Below are positions 13,770-15,631 of a DNA stretch of 15,631 bases, piece by piece (position 1 is the first letter of the stretch; each line of letters begins with the position of its first letter). The translations under genes and the position numbers were made by a program. Source of the DNA: an uncultured Planctomycetales bacterium (GTDB lineage Bacteria > Planctomycetota > Planctomycetia > Pirellulales > Thermoguttaceae); NCBI GenBank assembly GCA_937889015.1, contig CALARR010000153.1, forward strand, positions 1 to 15,631. The letters are read 5' to 3'. The notes beneath the pieces are model-generated. The model did no database searches. It was given only the letters and a program-made list of their open reading frames with translations, and was not told where the DNA came from.

Positions 13770-15631
13770 ATGCTGTTGTCGGGCCGAACGAAGCTGGCGA
13801 GGGTGCTGTGCGTTGTCGTGCTGGGGTACTGCGCCGCGGCGAGCGCGGCCGAGAAGCGCGAAGGGCCGTACGGCGTGGAGTATCGGCCCGACGTGATGGT
13901 GCCCATGCGGGACAAGGTGTGCCTGGCGACGGACGTGTATCTGCCCACGAAGGACGGCCAGGTGGTGTCCGATCGTCTGCCGACGGTTCTCATGCGCACG
14001 CCGTACGGCAAGGCGAAGGGGGAGAAGGGGAGTAGCGACGCGCGGTACTTTGCCAGCCACGGCTACGCGGTCGTGTTTCAGGACACGCGCGGCCGGTACA
14101 AGTCGGAAGGGGTGTGGCACATGCTGGTCGACGACGGCCCGGACGGCGTGGACTGCACGGAGTGGATCGCGGCCCAGCCCTGGTCGAACGGCAAGATCGG
14201 CATGATTGGCACGTCGTATGTGGGGGGCACGCAGCACGCGATGGCCATGGCGCGTGCGCCGCACCTGACGACGATCATCCCGGTGGACGCGATGTCGAAC
14301 CTGGGCTATGCCAGCGTGCGGAACAACGGGGCCTTTGAGCTGCGGTTCTGGAACTGGATCATGCTCAACGCCGGCCGGGGCAGCCGCCACGCGCGCGAAC
14401 CGGAGAAGGCGGCCATGCTGGCGGAGATGAGCGCGAACCGGTTGCTCTACCTGCCGCACCTGCCGCTGCGGTTCGGCACGACCCCGCTGAAACACGCGCC
14501 GGAGTACGAGGACTGGCTGGTGCAGGCCATGGCGCACGGCGGCAACGACGAGTTCTGGCGACAGAACAACATCCGCGACCGGGCGGCGGAGTACAAGGAC
14601 ATTCCGGTGTACCTGGTGGGAGGCTGGTACGACTCTTGGGCCAGCAACACGACGGCTAACTTCGTCACCCTGACCAAGGCCGTGCGCGGGCCGATCTACT
14701 TGATCATGGGGCCGTGGGTCCACGGCGCGCAGGGCGCGTCGGCGCACGGCCAGGTGAGCTTTGGGCCGGATGCGGCGATTCCCGATCCGCTGGCCTGGCG
14801 GCGCGAGTGGTACGACCACTGGCTCAAAGGGCTGGACAACGCCGTGGGCAAGGCCGACCCCTTCGCCACCACCGTGCGGATCTTTGTGATGGGGACGGGC
14901 ACGGGCAAGAAGGTGACGACGAAGGGGCTGTTGGATCATGGCGGTTCCTGGCGCAACGAGCGCGAGTGGCCGCTGGCACGGACCGAGTACCGCAACTACT
15001 ATCTGCTGCCAGGCGGGGGCGTGTGCACCAAGCCACCGGCGGCCGACGGCGGCGCGACGAGCTTCCAGTTCGATCCGCGGCGGCCGGTGCCGACCATCGG
15101 CGGCTGCATCTCGTCGAACAACGACCTGATGAACCACGGGGCCTATGACCAGCGCGGCAGCGATGCGATCCTGAACTTCAAGGAGCCGATCCCGCTGTCG
15201 GCACGCAACGACGTGCTGGTCTTCCAGTCGGAACCGCTGAAGGAAGATTTGGAAGTGACCGGCGAGCTGGCGGTCAAGCTGTGGGTCTCTTCTTCGGCCG
15301 TGGACACGGACTTCACCGCCAAGCTGATTGACGTCTATCCGTCGAGCGAGGACTTCCCGGGCGGATTCGACCTGGCGATCAACGACGGCATCCTGCGCAC
15401 GCGATTCCGCGAGTCGCTGAGCAAGGAGGTGCTGATGGAGCCGGGCCGGATCTATCCGATCACGATCAAGCTCTATCCCACCTCGAACGTGTTCAAGAAG
15501 GGGCATCGCATCCGGATCGACGTGTCGAGCAGCAATTTCCCGCGGTTCGACGTGAACCCGAACACGGGCGAGCCGTTGAACAACAACCGGCGGAGCGTGG
15601 TGGCCACCAACACGGTGTATCACGATGCCGA
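13770..15631 (+). CDS. Secreted CocE/NonD family serine hydrolase, 3' end cut by window
   Basis: This alpha/beta hydrolase of the cocaine esterase / X-Pro dipeptidyl-peptidase (S15) family acts on ester or amide bonds, probably outside the cytoplasm. A signal peptide covers about residues 1-27 (LARVLCVVVLGYCAAASA, ending in an AxA-type site). The catalytic triad is readable: S149 in GMIGTSYVGG, D288 in GGWYDSW and H318 in GPWVHG, with the oxyanion region near RTPYGK (76-81). A C-terminal jelly-roll domain (PepX_C type) follows, with PRFDVNPNTGE near the end. 620 residues are visible; the last, NTVYHDA, normally lies about a dozen residues from the end of family members, so very little is missing. 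The start ATG at 13770 has GGGGAGG nine bases upstream. The substrate is unknown; diverse amides, acyl esters and peptides are used in this family. Confidence 0.95.
   Translation, partial: MLLSGRTKLARVLCVVVLGYCAAASAAEKREGPYGVEYRPDVMVPMRDKVCLATDVYLPTKDGQVVSDRLPTVLMRTPYGKAKGEKGSSDARYFASHGYAVVFQDTRGRYKSEGVWHMLVDDGPDGVDCTEWIAAQPWSNGKIGMIGTSYVGGTQHAMAMARAPHLTTIIPVDAMSNLGYASVRNNGAFELRFWNWIMLNAGRGSRHAREPEKAAMLAEMSANRLLYLPHLPLRFGTTPLKHAPEYEDWLVQAMAHGGNDEFWRQNNIRDRAAEYKDIPVYLVGGWYDSWASNTTANFVTLTKAVRGPIYLIMGPWVHGAQGASAHGQVSFGPDAAIPDPLAWRREWYDHWLKGLDNAVGKADPFATTVRIFVMGTGTGKKVTTKGLLDHGGSWRNEREWPLARTEYRNYYLLPGGGVCTKPPAADGGATSFQFDPRRPVPTIGGCISSNNDLMNHGAYDQRGSDAILNFKEPIPLSARNDVLVFQSEPLKEDLEVTGELAVKLWVSSSAVDTDFTAKLIDVYPSSEDFPGGFDLAINDGILRTRFRESLSKEVLMEPGRIYPITIKLYPTSNVFKKGHRIRIDVSSSNFPRFDVNPNTGEPLNNNRRSVVATNTVYHDA

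Noticed and set aside
13254..15623. A 789-residue open frame on the minus strand.
   Set aside because: It is antisense to the CocE/NonD gene, crosses intergenic repeats and is R/H/V-rich. High-GC codon bias opens such frames; the plus-strand gene has a triad and signal peptide.

Overview
The window is a GC-rich stretch of ordinary chromosome, most likely from a member of the Planctomycetota. This rests on several features together: a very long secreted protein with T5SS/PEP-CTERM-associated repeats and a PEP-CTERM sorting tail, two exported Gfo/Idh/MocA oxidoreductases (one with a perfect Tat motif), a secreted CocE/NonD hydrolase, a sigma-54 activator, and intergenic DNA full of short palindromic and tandem repeat families often met in this phylum. 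No rRNA, tRNA, CRISPR array, phage or insertion-sequence gene is visible.

Layout. Bases 1-2058 (+) hold the 3' two thirds of an aconitase gene cut by the window edge. A lone DUF433 antitoxin-like gene follows (2223-2474, -). Next comes a leftward cluster read as sugar-transporter-like permease (5353-6354), then ribokinase (4269-5198), then a PAS/AAA+/Fis sigma-54 activator (2773-4236). The permease and ribokinase together suggest uptake and phosphorylation of ribose or a ribose-containing compound. The activator starts only 32 bases after the ribokinase. A 512-base divergent region (6355-6866) separates this cluster from a rightward PEP-CTERM gene (6867-9659) and carries a good -24/-12 match and a good -35/-10 match, both pointing at the PEP-CTERM gene.

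Bases 9660-10847 are a scar-like zone: a mosaic of repeat families, an N-terminally truncated gene remnant (about 9903-10610, -) whose broken end meets a tandem CACAGAGG repeat, and two tandem hairpins. After it come three rightward genes for exported proteins: a Tat-exported Gfo/Idh/MocA oxidoreductase (10848-12224), a strong intrinsic terminator (12280-12312), a Sec-type Gfo/Idh/MocA relative (12343-13359), a 410-base repeat-bearing gap, and a CocE/NonD serine hydrolase (13770 to the window end, lacking only its last residues).

The strongest leads are the possible sigma-54 control of the PEP-CTERM gene, the drop in GC confined to its ten-unit repeat region, the near-identical 56-57 base repeat in two intergenic gaps of the leftward cluster, and the repeat-associated gene truncation. 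I see no clearly new multi-gene system; these leads are local and testable.
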